From: Gammaproteobacteria bacterium
GTDB taxonomy: Bacteria > Pseudomonadota > Gammaproteobacteria > Steroidobacterales > Woeseiaceae
Assembly: GCA_029881015.1 (NCBI GenBank)
Contig: JAOUNK010000211.1
Location: 1 to 6,056 of the forward strand
Direction of reading: 5' to 3'
DNA: 6,056 nucleotides
A program made the translations under genes and the position numbers. The notes below the pieces were generated by a model. It did no database searches, was not told where the DNA came from, and saw only the letters and a program-made list of their open reading frames with translations. Below, one piece after another: positions 1-5,933 of the stretch (within the stretch, counting starts at the first letter, position 1; every line of letters begins with the position of its first letter).

Positions 1-28
1 GGTCTTTTCGCTCCTGTTTTTCACTACT

Positions 29-46
29 ATGAAACATTTGTTTCAT
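29..46. promoter_or_regulatory. Candidate operator: perfect palindrome upstream of hpd
   Basis: The sequence reads ATGAAACA-TT-TGTTTCAT, a perfect inverted repeat with 8-nt arms and a 2-nt centre. It lies about 100 nt upstream of the hpd start codon in AT-rich leader DNA and is followed by no coding sequence of its own. Its size and symmetry suit a dimeric transcription factor of the MarR, IclR or TetR kind. It does not fit the TyrR/PhhR box (TGTAAA-N6-TTTACA). The regulator is not in the window, so the assignment to control of the tyrosine operon is inference. Confidence 0.5.
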
Positions 47-59
47 TATTGCCAATAAT
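45..59. promoter_or_regulatory. Second palindrome abutting the first
   Basis: The sequence is ATTATTG-C-CAATAAT, an inverted repeat with 7-nt arms around one central base. It overlaps the end of the first palindrome by 2 nt. It also contains AATAAT (54-59), one mismatch from a sigma-70 -10 hexamer, so it may be part of a promoter rather than a binding site. I could not place a convincing -35 at the right distance. Confidence 0.35.
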
Positions 60-134
60 CAGAGTCAAATCGGACTACTTTTCACTGTTTTTCGCTCATA
101 ATGTCGAAAGGATTTTACGACCCCAGGACCCGGC

Positions 135-140
135 AGAGGA
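135..140 (+). promoter_or_regulatory. Ribosome binding site that fixes the hpd start
   Basis: AGAGGA lies 7 nt before the ATG at 148. This supports 148 as the start. The open frame runs back to a TTG at 49, but those extra 33 codons lie in the AT-rich leader across the palindromes and do not resemble the start of an HPD. Confidence 0.75.
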
Positions 141-147
141 CAGAACG

Positions 148-1227
148 ATGGCAGATCTCTTCGATAATCCCATGGGACTCGATGGCTTCGAGTTCGTGGA
201 GTTCGCTGCACCCGACACCCGCGTGCTTGAAGACGCATTCAAGCTGCTCGGTTTCACCGAGGTCGCCCGTCACCGCTCAAAAGACGTGACGTTGTGGCGC
301 CAGGGCGGCATCAATTTCATCATCAACAACCAGCCCCGCAGCCAGGCGTGGTATTTCGCTCGCGAGCACGGCGCCTGCGCCTGCGGCATGGCCTTCCGCG
401 TGCGGGATGCGCACAAAGCCTACGACCGTGCGCTCGACCAGGGCGCCCAGCCAGTGGATATCCCGACCGGCCCGATGGAGATTCGCCTGCCCGCGATCAA
501 GGGCATCGGCGGTGCGACCGTGTACCTCATTGACCGCTACGAGGACGGGTCGTCGATCTACGATATCGACTTCAACTTCATCGAGGGTGTCGATCGGCGC
601 CCGAAGGGCTGTGGCTTCGATGTCATTGACCACCTGACTCACAACGTCTATCGCGGCCGCATGCAATACTGGGCCGATTACTACGAGAAACTCTTCAACT
701 TCCGCGAGATCCGTTACTTCGACATCCGGGGCGAGCACACGGGGCTGCTGTCCAAGGCAATGACCGCGCCGGACGGCAAGATCCGTATTCCGCTCAACGA
801 AGAAGCCTCCAAGGGAACCGGCCAGATCGAGGAATACCTGATGGCTTTCAACGGGGAAGGCATCCAGCACATCGCCTTCTCCTGCGATGATCTCCTTGCC
901 TGCTGGGACCGGCTCAAGGAAAACGGGATCGAGTTCATGACCGCCCCGCCCGATGCTTACTATGACATGCTCGAAGAACGCCTGCCGGGTCATGGCGAAC
1001 CGGTCGACGAGCTGCGCGCTCGCGGCATTCTTCTCGATGGCACGACAGACGGCGACAAGCCGCGCTTGTTGCTGCAGATTTTTTCGGCCAACATGGTCGG
1101 CCCTACCTTCTTCGAGTTCATTCAGCGCAAGGAAGACGAAGGCTTCGGCGAGGGTAACTTCAAGGCGCTGTTCGAATCGATCGAGCGCGACCAGGTTGCG
1201 CGCGGCATCATCAGCGCCGAAGCCTGA
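148..1227 (+). CDS. hpd: 4-hydroxyphenylpyruvate dioxygenase
   Basis: This Fe(II)-dependent cytosolic enzyme converts 4-hydroxyphenylpyruvate and O2 to homogentisate and CO2, the entry step of the homogentisate route for tyrosine. The 359-residue product has the normal bacterial length (about 357-360). It has two VOC-type domains, with the active site in the C-terminal half. The 2-His-1-Glu iron ligands are visible as H162 (in VIDHLTHNV), H241 (in GIQHIAF) and E323 (in FFEFIQRK), one position off the Pseudomonas numbering. Other family hallmarks are RIPLNEEA (213-220), GTGQIEEYL (223-231), GPTFFEFIQR (318-327) and the C-terminal GFGEGNF (332-338), followed by an ESIERDQ helix. The start at 148 is chosen from AGAGGA at 7 nt and the family length. 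It is the first gene of a tight operon with the VOC gene, fahA and maiA, so co-transcription is likely. Nothing suggests damage. Confidence 0.98.
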   Translation: MADLFDNPMGLDGFEFVEFAAPDTRVLEDAFKLLGFTEVARHRSKDVTLWRQGGINFIINNQPRSQAWYFAREHGACACGMAFRVRDAHKAYDRALDQGAQPVDIPTGPMEIRLPAIKGIGGATVYLIDRYEDGSSIYDIDFNFIEGVDRRPKGCGFDVIDHLTHNVYRGRMQYWADYYEKLFNFREIRYFDIRGEHTGLLSKAMTAPDGKIRIPLNEEASKGTGQIEEYLMAFNGEGIQHIAFSCDDLLACWDRLKENGIEFMTAPPDAYYDMLEERLPGHGEPVDELRARGILLDGTTDGDKPRLLLQIFSANMVGPTFFEFIQRKEDEGFGEGNFKALFESIERDQVARGIISAEA

Positions 1228-1239
1228 CAGGAGCGAAGC

Positions 1240-1785
1240 ATGGAACTCAAACGCATTCACCACGTCGCGTATCGCTGCAAGGACGCGAAGGAAACCGTCG
1301 ACTTCTACCAGCGTGTGCTGAACATGGAGTTCACGGTCGCGTTTGCAGAAGACCAGGTGCCGTCGACCAAGGAGCCGGATCCCTACATGCATGTCTTTTT
1401 GGACTGTGGCATGGGCAACGTAATTGCGTTCTTCGAATTGCCGACACGTCCCGACATGGACCGCGACCGCAATACGCCCGAGTGGGTCCAGCATATCGCG
1501 TTCGAGGTCGAGGACTACGACGCCTTGCTCGCCGCGAAAGCCCACGTCGAGAGCGAGGGCCTGGACGTCATCGGCCCGGTCAATCACGGCATCTTCCAGT
1601 CCATCTACTTCTTCGACCCGAACGGTCACCGTCTCGAGCTGGTCGCGAACACGCAGACGCAGGAACAGATTGATGAGCTCAAACGCGTGGCACCGGCCAT
1701 GCTCGAGGAGTGGAGCCAGACGAAGAAAGCTCCGCGCCACGCAGCCTGGCTGCACGAACTGGAATTCCGAGGCGACGAACAATGA
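1240..1785 (+). CDS. VOC-superfamily (glyoxalase/bleomycin-resistance fold) metalloprotein in the tyrosine operon
   Basis: The 181-residue protein has two beta-alpha-beta-beta-beta modules: residues about 4-68, opening with RIHHVAYRCKDAKETVDFY, and about 82-136, opening with WVQHIAFEVEDYDAL. Four candidate metal ligands sit at the canonical places: H8 and E66 in module 1, H85 and E133 in module 2 (in FDPNGHRLELV). An H-E-H-E set is typical of glyoxalase I- and FosX-type metalloenzymes. A tail of about 45 residues follows (TQEQIDEL to the end) and is rich in charged residues. AGGAG at 1229-1233 lies 6 nt before the ATG. The start is 12 nt after hpd and the stop overlaps the fahA start as ATGA, so it is translated as part of the operon. 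The substrate is unknown. It could isomerise or detoxify a pathway intermediate or, less likely, cleave a ring. No family name below VOC can be supported. Confidence 0.93.
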   Translation: MELKRIHHVAYRCKDAKETVDFYQRVLNMEFTVAFAEDQVPSTKEPDPYMHVFLDCGMGNVIAFFELPTRPDMDRDRNTPEWVQHIAFEVEDYDALLAAKAHVESEGLDVIGPVNHGIFQSIYFFDPNGHRLELVANTQTQEQIDELKRVAPAMLEEWSQTKKAPRHAAWLHELEFRGDEQ

Positions 1786-2789
1786 AACTTGCTTCTCTCA
1801 AGGATGGCCGGGACGGCCGACTCGTCGTTGTATCCAGAGACCTGCAACGGTATCTGCCCGCTACAGGCGTCGCCGCTACCCTGCAGGCCGCCCTCGACGA
1901 CTGGCCCAATGCGCGCCCCGCTCTCGAAGTAATCGCCGCACGCGTCGAAGCAGGCGAAGGCGACACGTTCAACCAGGCCGACTGCGCGTCGCCGCTGCCG
2001 CGCGCGTATCAGTGGGCTGACGGTTCCGCCTACGTCAATCACGTCGAGCTGGTCCGCAAGGCCCGTGGTGCCGAAATGCCGGCGACTTTCTGGACCGATC
2101 CGCTCATGTACCAGGGTGGCTCCGATTCGTTTATTGGCCCGCGCGACAACATCCCGATGGCCGATGAGGCCTGGGGCATCGATTTCGAGGCCGAGATCGT
2201 TGTCGTCACGGATGACGTCCCGATGGGCGTCTCCCCGGAAGCCGCACTCGACCGCATTCAGCTCGTCATGCTGGTTAACGACGTGTCGCTGCGCAACCTG
2301 ATTCCCGGCGAACTCGCCAAGGGCTTTGGTTTTTTCCAGTCGAAACCCTCGAGTGCCTTTTCGCCCGTCGCCGTAACGCCGGACGAGCTTGGCGACGCCT
2401 GGCGTGAGGGCAGGCTGCACCTGCCGTTGCTGTCGGTTCTCAATGGCGAACCGTTCGGCAAACCGGATGCCGGGGTCGACATGACCTTCCATTTCGGCCA
2501 ACTGGTTGCCCACGCGGCGAAAACCCGGCCGCTTGGCGCTGGCTGCATCATCGGTTCGGGTACGATCTCCAACAAACTCGGCGATGGCCCCGGCAAGCCC
2601 ATTGCCGACGGCGGTGTCGGCTATTCCTGCATTGCCGAGATTCGTACGATTGAAACGATCAAGAACGGCGCGCCGTCCACATCATTCATGAAGTTTGGCG
2701 ACCGCATCCGTATCGAAATGAACGACGCGAGTGGCGCGTCAATATTCGGTACGATTGACCAGGCCATCGCAGAATACAAAGGCCCATAG
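1782..2789 (+). CDS. fahA: Fumarylacetoacetate hydrolase, short bacterial form
   Basis: It is predicted to hydrolyse fumarylacetoacetate to fumarate and acetoacetate, the last step of the pathway. The 335-residue protein is in the FAA-hydrolase fold family (COG0179 type), shorter than the roughly 420-430-residue eukaryotic/Pseudomonas form. The metal-binding acidic residues are visible as E136 and E138 (DFEAEIVVV) and D167 (MLVNDVSLRN). D80 and H87 are 7 residues apart, matching the spacing of the metal Asp and catalytic His in mouse FAH. FQSKPSSAFSPVAV (185-198) and GSGTISNK (258-265) are typical of the C-terminal core. The ATG at 1782 overlaps the VOC stop by 4 nt, with GAGG at 1769-1772; the frame is open back to 1710 inside the VOC gene, but a start there would lengthen the overlap and add atypical sequence. 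The function is well supported by hpd and maiA alongside. On sequence alone, a related 2-keto-hydratase or oxaloacetate decarboxylase of this superfamily could not be excluded. Confidence 0.93.
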   Translation: MKLASLKDGRDGRLVVVSRDLQRYLPATGVAATLQAALDDWPNARPALEVIAARVEAGEGDTFNQADCASPLPRAYQWADGSAYVNHVELVRKARGAEMPATFWTDPLMYQGGSDSFIGPRDNIPMADEAWGIDFEAEIVVVTDDVPMGVSPEAALDRIQLVMLVNDVSLRNLIPGELAKGFGFFQSKPSSAFSPVAVTPDELGDAWREGRLHLPLLSVLNGEPFGKPDAGVDMTFHFGQLVAHAAKTRPLGAGCIIGSGTISNKLGDGPGKPIADGGVGYSCIAEIRTIETIKNGAPSTSFMKFGDRIRIEMNDASGASIFGTIDQAIAEYKGP

Positions 2790-2797
2790 CGATAGAG

Positions 2798-3430
2798 ATG
2801 TCTCTGCGACTCTACAGCTACTGGCGCTCATCTGCGGCATACCGCGTGCGCATAGCACTGAACCTGAAGGGGCTCGATTACGAAATCGTGCCGGTCTCGC
2901 TTGCGCCCGGGGTTTCCGAACATCGCGGCACCGCGTATCGCGAAAAGAACCCGCAAATGCTGGTACCCTACCTCGAGGACGGCGACCTCGGTATTGCGCA
3001 GTCGATGGCCATTCTCGAGTACCTCGAGGAGGCCTACCCGGGCACACGCCTGTTACCCCGGTCAGAACCGGCGCGCAGCCGCGTGCGCGCCTTCTGCAAC
3101 CTGATCGCATGCGACATTCACCCGCTCAACAACCTGCGCGTAATGAACTACATCAGGAAAGAGTTTGGCGCGGATCCCACGGGTGACTGGTACACGCACT
3201 GGATACACGAGGGGTTCGAGGCCGTCGAGGCATTAGCCAGCAACGGCCCCTATGTATTCGGCAACGCCGTAACTCTTGCCGATGCATTCCTCGTTCCGCA
3301 GGTCTATAACGCGCGGCGTTTCGATGTACCGCTCGACGCGTTTCCGAAGCTGACCGCCATCGTCGAGACCTGCAATGAACGCACCGCGTTCCAGGACGCG
3401 GCGCCGGAAGCTCAGTCGGACGCGGGTTGA
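2798..3430 (+). CDS. maiA: Maleylacetoacetate isomerase (zeta-class glutathione S-transferase)
   Basis: This enzyme isomerises maleylacetoacetate to fumarylacetoacetate using glutathione as cofactor in the cytosol. It has 210 residues, the usual length. The N-terminal thioredoxin-like domain carries the zeta signature SSAAYRVRIALNLKG (11-25), with the catalytic Ser region at S11-S12 and alanine where the human enzyme has Cys (SSC), a common bacterial variant. V56-P57 is the cis-proline turn, and Q68-S69 in QSMAILEYLEE is the glutathione gamma-glutamyl site. The helical C-terminal domain shows DIHPLNNLRV (106-115) and NGPYVFGNAVTLADAFLVPQ (149-168), both characteristic of the family. It starts 8 nt after fahA with only a weak AGAG nearby, so it probably relies on translational coupling. 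Its last 19 nt overlap the end of the convergent SDR gene. Confidence 0.97.
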   Translation: MSLRLYSYWRSSAAYRVRIALNLKGLDYEIVPVSLAPGVSEHRGTAYREKNPQMLVPYLEDGDLGIAQSMAILEYLEEAYPGTRLLPRSEPARSRVRAFCNLIACDIHPLNNLRVMNYIRKEFGADPTGDWYTHWIHEGFEAVEALASNGPYVFGNAVTLADAFLVPQVYNARRFDVPLDAFPKLTAIVETCNERTAFQDAAPEAQSDAG

Positions 3431-4374
3431 GGACGTAGCGCCTCGTCGAGCATTTTGATGAGCTCGTCGCGGTCATAGCTGAACGCGTGCCCTTCGTTGA
3501 GCTGGACCAGCTCCTCGATGGCCTTGCGAATCGTGATCTCGGCCTCGAACTGGTCCGGCACGACCATGTAGCGGCGCCTTGGTGTGTCCGAGAACAGGGC
3601 ATGCAGCGCCGCATCCGAAACCGCGTCCGGCTCCTGCAATATGACCTCGCGCGCCGCCGCCTGTTTCATCTGCTCCCGCATCGCGTCAGTCATTTCGCCA
3701 CCTGCGGCTTCGATGCTGCTGGCAATGCGCGCGCCGGTCGTGCGTCGAATCATCGACTTGTAACTGCCCGGTTCGATGAGACTGACACCGACACCTGCCG
3801 GCGCCATTTCGCCCGCGAGTGAATCCACGAAGGCCTCCATCGCGTGCTTGCTCATGCTGTACGCCGAGCCGCCCGGGCGCGAGAGGATTCCGGCAATCGA
3901 GCCTGTCGTAACGATCCGGCCCTTGCTTTCGACGATCAGCGGCGTGAATGCGCGCGTGACGCGTACGACGCCATTGACGTTTACGTTCAGGACGAAATCC
4001 AGTTCGCCGTCACTCATATCAGCAACGGCTCCGGACGTGGCGACACCGGCATTGTTGACGAGTCCCCAGAGGCCTCGTCCTTCCTCGCGGATCATGGCGA
4101 CTGCCGCATCGACGTCTTCCTGGCTCGTGACGTCCAGCCGCACGGCCTTGATGTTCTCGATGGCATCGAGCTCGGCAAGGTCCTTGTCCTTGCGCGCGCC
4201 GGCGTACACGAAATACCCCTCGCTCGCGAGCCTCTCGGCCATGTTGCGACCGATCCCGGTGCTGGCACCTGTAATGAGCACGGCCTTTTGATCACCCGCG
4301 AACGCCGGCAGTGAAGAAAACTGGACGAACGCCAGGATTGCGACGAGCGTGACGCTCCGGATTAACCTCATCAT
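3412..4374 (-). CDS. Exported short-chain dehydrogenase/reductase (classical SDR)
   Basis: The 320-residue protein is a classical SDR behind a Sec signal peptide. Residues 1-26 form a signal with basic n-region (MRLIR), hydrophobic core (SVTLVAILAFVQF) and cleavage motif LPAFA/GD. The Rossmann motif TGASTGIG is at 35-42, NNAG at 107-110, N134, S159 (TTGSIAG) and YSMSK with Y172 and K176, so the Asn-Ser-Tyr-Lys set is complete. R61 after strand 2 hints at NADP(H). GLWGLVNNAG and the overall layout recall the retinol dehydrogenase/3-hydroxybutyrate dehydrogenase (SDR9C-like) branch; the substrate is unknown. AGAAGG (4380-4385) precedes two consecutive ATGs by 5 nt (start 4374) and 8 nt (start 4371), so either may be used. 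No ATG lies between the signal and the Rossmann motif, so an unexported form from another ATG is not available. The gene is monocistronic here and converges on maiA. Confidence 0.93.
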   Translation of the reverse strand: MMRLIRSVTLVAILAFVQFSSLPAFAGDQKAVLITGASTGIGRNMAERLASEGYFVYAGARKDKDLAELDAIENIKAVRLDVTSQEDVDAAVAMIREEGRGLWGLVNNAGVATSGAVADMSDGELDFVLNVNVNGVVRVTRAFTPLIVESKGRIVTTGSIAGILSRPGGSAYSMSKHAMEAFVDSLAGEMAPAGVGVSLIEPGSYKSMIRRTTGARIASSIEAAGGEMTDAMREQMKQAAAREVILQEPDAVSDAALHALFSDTPRRRYMVVPDQFEAEITIRKAIEELVQLNEGHAFSYDRDELIKMLDEALRPQPASD

Positions 4375-4385
4375 GACCCCCTTCT

Positions 4386-4862
4386 CTTGTTATTCGAAGT
4401 CGGTCACTTTACCACGAGTACAACGAAATCAAGCCGGCTGTCTTTTCACAACAATGAGGGTTGAAATCGCACTGCAGCCGCGCGGAGAGATTGGGTCCAA
4501 AGTTGGCGCTGGGTTCAGGTCGGGCCGTCAAGTTCGAGTTTCGACCGCTGCGCAGCTTCCGGAGAATCCGGGCACCAGCTTGACTGTCGGCGGGATCGCC
4601 GCAGTAGCTATCGCAAAGGCAAGCTCAATCAGGCCCTTAATGCCGCCCAGGTTCCATTCAGGATATTCTCAATAAGACCGGCCTCGACACCGTCCCTGCG
4701 AGCCAAATTGACGCCGATTTGAAGGCATGCAGCAGCCGGCCAGCAGTTTATCACCTGGGCGGCCGGAGACGATCGAGAGCGGAAAACGGTTATCCGTACT
4801 CGCAATAGATCTTGCTGGCAAGACGCCGACATTCGGACAGGAAAGAGGCACAGGATCACGTC
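4386..4862. other. Stretch with no recognisable gene
   Basis: Reading all six frames I see only short open frames, among them a 108-codon plus-strand frame ending at 4675 and minus-strand frames of 60 and 76 codons in 4629-4859. None shows a known motif, a sensible ribosome binding site or consistent codon use. The right end adjoins the S9-peptidase remnant, so decayed or inserted DNA is the likeliest reading. The left end presumably holds the promoter of the SDR gene, but I found no convincing -35/-10 pair. No tRNA or other RNA gene was recognised. Confidence 0.45.
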
Positions 4863-5030
4863 CTACTTCAAGTAGGAGTGGAGAAACAAGTCCATGGCCT
4901 TGAAGAACTGTAATCGGTGCGCCTCATTGCTCAGGTAATGGTCACCGCCTTCGAACCCCAGGTAGGTGGCGTCCTTGCCGCTTTCTTCCAGTTCCCAGTA
5001 CATCTTGCGGCCGTGTTGAATCCTGACACT
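4863..5030 (-). pseudogene. C-terminal remnant of an S9-family (prolyl oligopeptidase-like) serine peptidase
   Basis: A minus-strand frame of 55 codons plus a TAG stop at 4863-4865 reads as the very end of an alpha/beta-hydrolase peptidase of family S9. The pieces are VRIQHGRKMYWELEESGKD, then ATYLGFEGGDHYLSNEAHR, then LQFFKAMDLFLHSYLK. The family pattern is clear: a (V)VP-like start leading to HxRKMYxxL, GKD with Y-x-x-F, the GDH segment carrying the catalytic His (codon at 4938-4940), LSNEAHR, and a closing amphipathic helix. A TGA at 5031-5033 closes the frame upstream. No other frame continues the homology there, so the signal, propeller and nucleophile Ser regions are missing. The remnant has no start codon at its head and is most likely non-functional. 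Family assignment is from recognised motifs, not a search. Confidence 0.75.
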
Positions 5031-5101
5031 TCAGTCATGAAGGGCCAGTCTAGCGTATTTCAAGCAGCAGGCTAGCGGAAGAATTGGAACTTCGGTACGC
5101 T

Positions 5102-5107
5102 AGGTGA
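5102..5107 (+). promoter_or_regulatory. Ribosome binding site of the lipoprotein gene
   Basis: AGGTGA lies immediately upstream of the ATG at 5109, with AGG 4 nt from the start. This and the signal peptide directly behind the ATG support the chosen start. The spacing is on the short side. Confidence 0.5.
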
Positions 5108-5108
5108 C

Positions 5109-5612
5109 ATGTTTGGCTCGATTCGACTACTTGCGCTTCCTCTCATCGCGGTAGCTTTGACGGTGTCCGCTTGTGCAACAGGCGCTCAAGAGAAACCGGA
5201 CTACTTCGACTCGGATATTCCCGGAAAGGCAGCGAAGAAGGCTGAATTTCCCGGTTGCACGCCGCGCACCGAAACCGGCCCCATCCTAATTGATGGCAAA
5301 TTGCCGGAGTATCCCAGACGGGAGGCTGCGTCCGGATATATTGGGTCCGTCGATGTCCGGTTTATAATTACCGAGACGGGCGCGACGTCTAACGTTGAGA
5401 CCCTCCGCGCAACGTCCCGTCGGTATTCAACTGCATCAAATGACCGGTTCGCGGCAGAAGTTGAATCAGCCGTTGGGAATTGGATTTTCGAGCCAGCGAT
5501 GAATCTGGAAATGCCTGTCGCTGTGGTTTGCGCTCAAAGGCACATATTCAATGAGGCGGGCGTAACCGTTATTCAACTCGAAACTAGGCTAGCGGCTGCT
5601 TCCGAGGGTTAA
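5109..5612 (+). CDS. Small lipoprotein with TonB C-terminal-like domain
   Basis: The 167-residue protein starts with a lipoprotein signal (FGSIRLLALPLIAVALTVSAC). The lipobox VSAC puts the lipidated cysteine at C22. Residue +2 is Ala, so outer-membrane sorting is expected under the E. coli Lol rule. A linker of about 40 residues follows (23-62), including the basic KAAKKAE. Residues about 63-145 match the TonB_C layout: LPEYPRREA (65-73), GYIGSVDVRFIITETG (76-91), then FAAEVESAVGNWIFEPAMN (114-132) and a PV strand. Cysteines 50 and 141 could form a disulfide. It lacks the N-terminal transmembrane anchor and proline-rich span of a real TonB, so it is better described as a periplasm-facing TonB_C-domain lipoprotein of unknown role. 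Codon use is more AT-rich than in the tyrosine operon. The gene stands alone between decayed minus-strand fragments. Confidence 0.88.
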   Translation: MFGSIRLLALPLIAVALTVSACATGAQEKPDYFDSDIPGKAAKKAEFPGCTPRTETGPILIDGKLPEYPRREAASGYIGSVDVRFIITETGATSNVETLRATSRRYSTASNDRFAAEVESAVGNWIFEPAMNLEMPVAVVCAQRHIFNEAGVTVIQLETRLAAASEG

Positions 5613-5649
5613 CGAACCATTAGGCTAGGCTCAAGATATACCGGTGCCT

Positions 5650-5667
5650 CCGGCCAACAGCGGCCGG
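5650..5667. terminator. Possible bidirectional terminator hairpin
   Basis: CCGGCC and GGCCGG pair as a 6-bp all-GC stem around the loop AACAGC. It lies between the end of the lipoprotein gene and the stop of the minus-strand fragment that faces it. No T-run follows on either side, so an intrinsic terminator is only possible, not shown. Confidence 0.3.
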
Positions 5668-5675
5668 TCATTAGT

Positions 5676-5870
5676 CTAGTTGGCGTCCACTGGCTCGAAG
5701 TCGGAATCATACAGTTCAGCTTCAAAAGCCGTGTCGCCACTTTTGTCGAATCCGTAAACAAGTGTCATTGGCTTGCCATCCTCCCCGGTGAAGCCTTGGT
5801 CTAGCCCTACAATGTCGCCTGTCTTGGGTCGGCAGCCAACGACCGACTCCTTTCGTGCGCAAAGCGGAAG
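5676..5870 (-). pseudogene. Orphan C-terminus of an unidentified acidic protein
   Basis: This minus-strand frame has 64 sense codons and a TAG stop at 5676-5678. It is bounded upstream by an in-frame TGA at 5871-5873. The part from about codon 15 reads like real protein: PKTGDIVGLDQGFTGEDGK, then PMTLVYGFDKSGDTAFEAE, then LYDSDFEPVDAN, a beta-rich acidic C-terminus. The only ATG inside would give just 30 residues, and there is no start near the head of the frame. I therefore read it as the 3' end of a truncated or frameshifted gene. I do not recognise the family; the small acidic composition would suit an immunity-type or cytosolic accessory protein, but that is a guess. Confidence 0.45.
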
Positions 5871-5933
5871 TCACCAAGCAACGCGGGCAACTGTCGCAGT
5901 GCGGCCAGAAACAGCCCCATGAGCCCTGGGGTA

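Noticed and set aside
49..147. N-terminal extension of hpd from a TTG at 49
   Set aside because: It would add 33 residues not found in the family and translate the palindrome; the ATG at 148 has a good ribosome binding site and gives the normal length.
101..289. Short plus-strand open frame starting with ATG at 101, overlapping the hpd start
   Set aside because: Most of it lies out of frame inside hpd and reads as low-complexity Ser/Pro sequence; there is no evidence for a leader peptide.
277..1782. A 501-codon open frame on the minus strand opposite hpd and the VOC gene
   Set aside because: It runs exactly antisense to two well-identified genes, has no recognisable motif, and is a common by-product of GC-rich codon bias.
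1626..2513. A 295-codon minus-strand open frame opposite the FAH gene
   Set aside because: It is antisense to a gene with clear catalytic residues and shows no protein family character.
4349..4675. A 108-codon plus-strand open frame overlapping the SDR start
   Set aside because: It begins antisense to the SDR signal peptide, lacks a motif and a good ribosome binding site.
5069..5595. AGGCTAGCGG repeated at 5069-5078 and 5586-5595, seemingly flanking the lipoprotein gene
   Set aside because: A 10-nt repeat is expected by chance in 6 kb, and the right copy lies inside the coding sequence, so it is not good evidence for an insertion.
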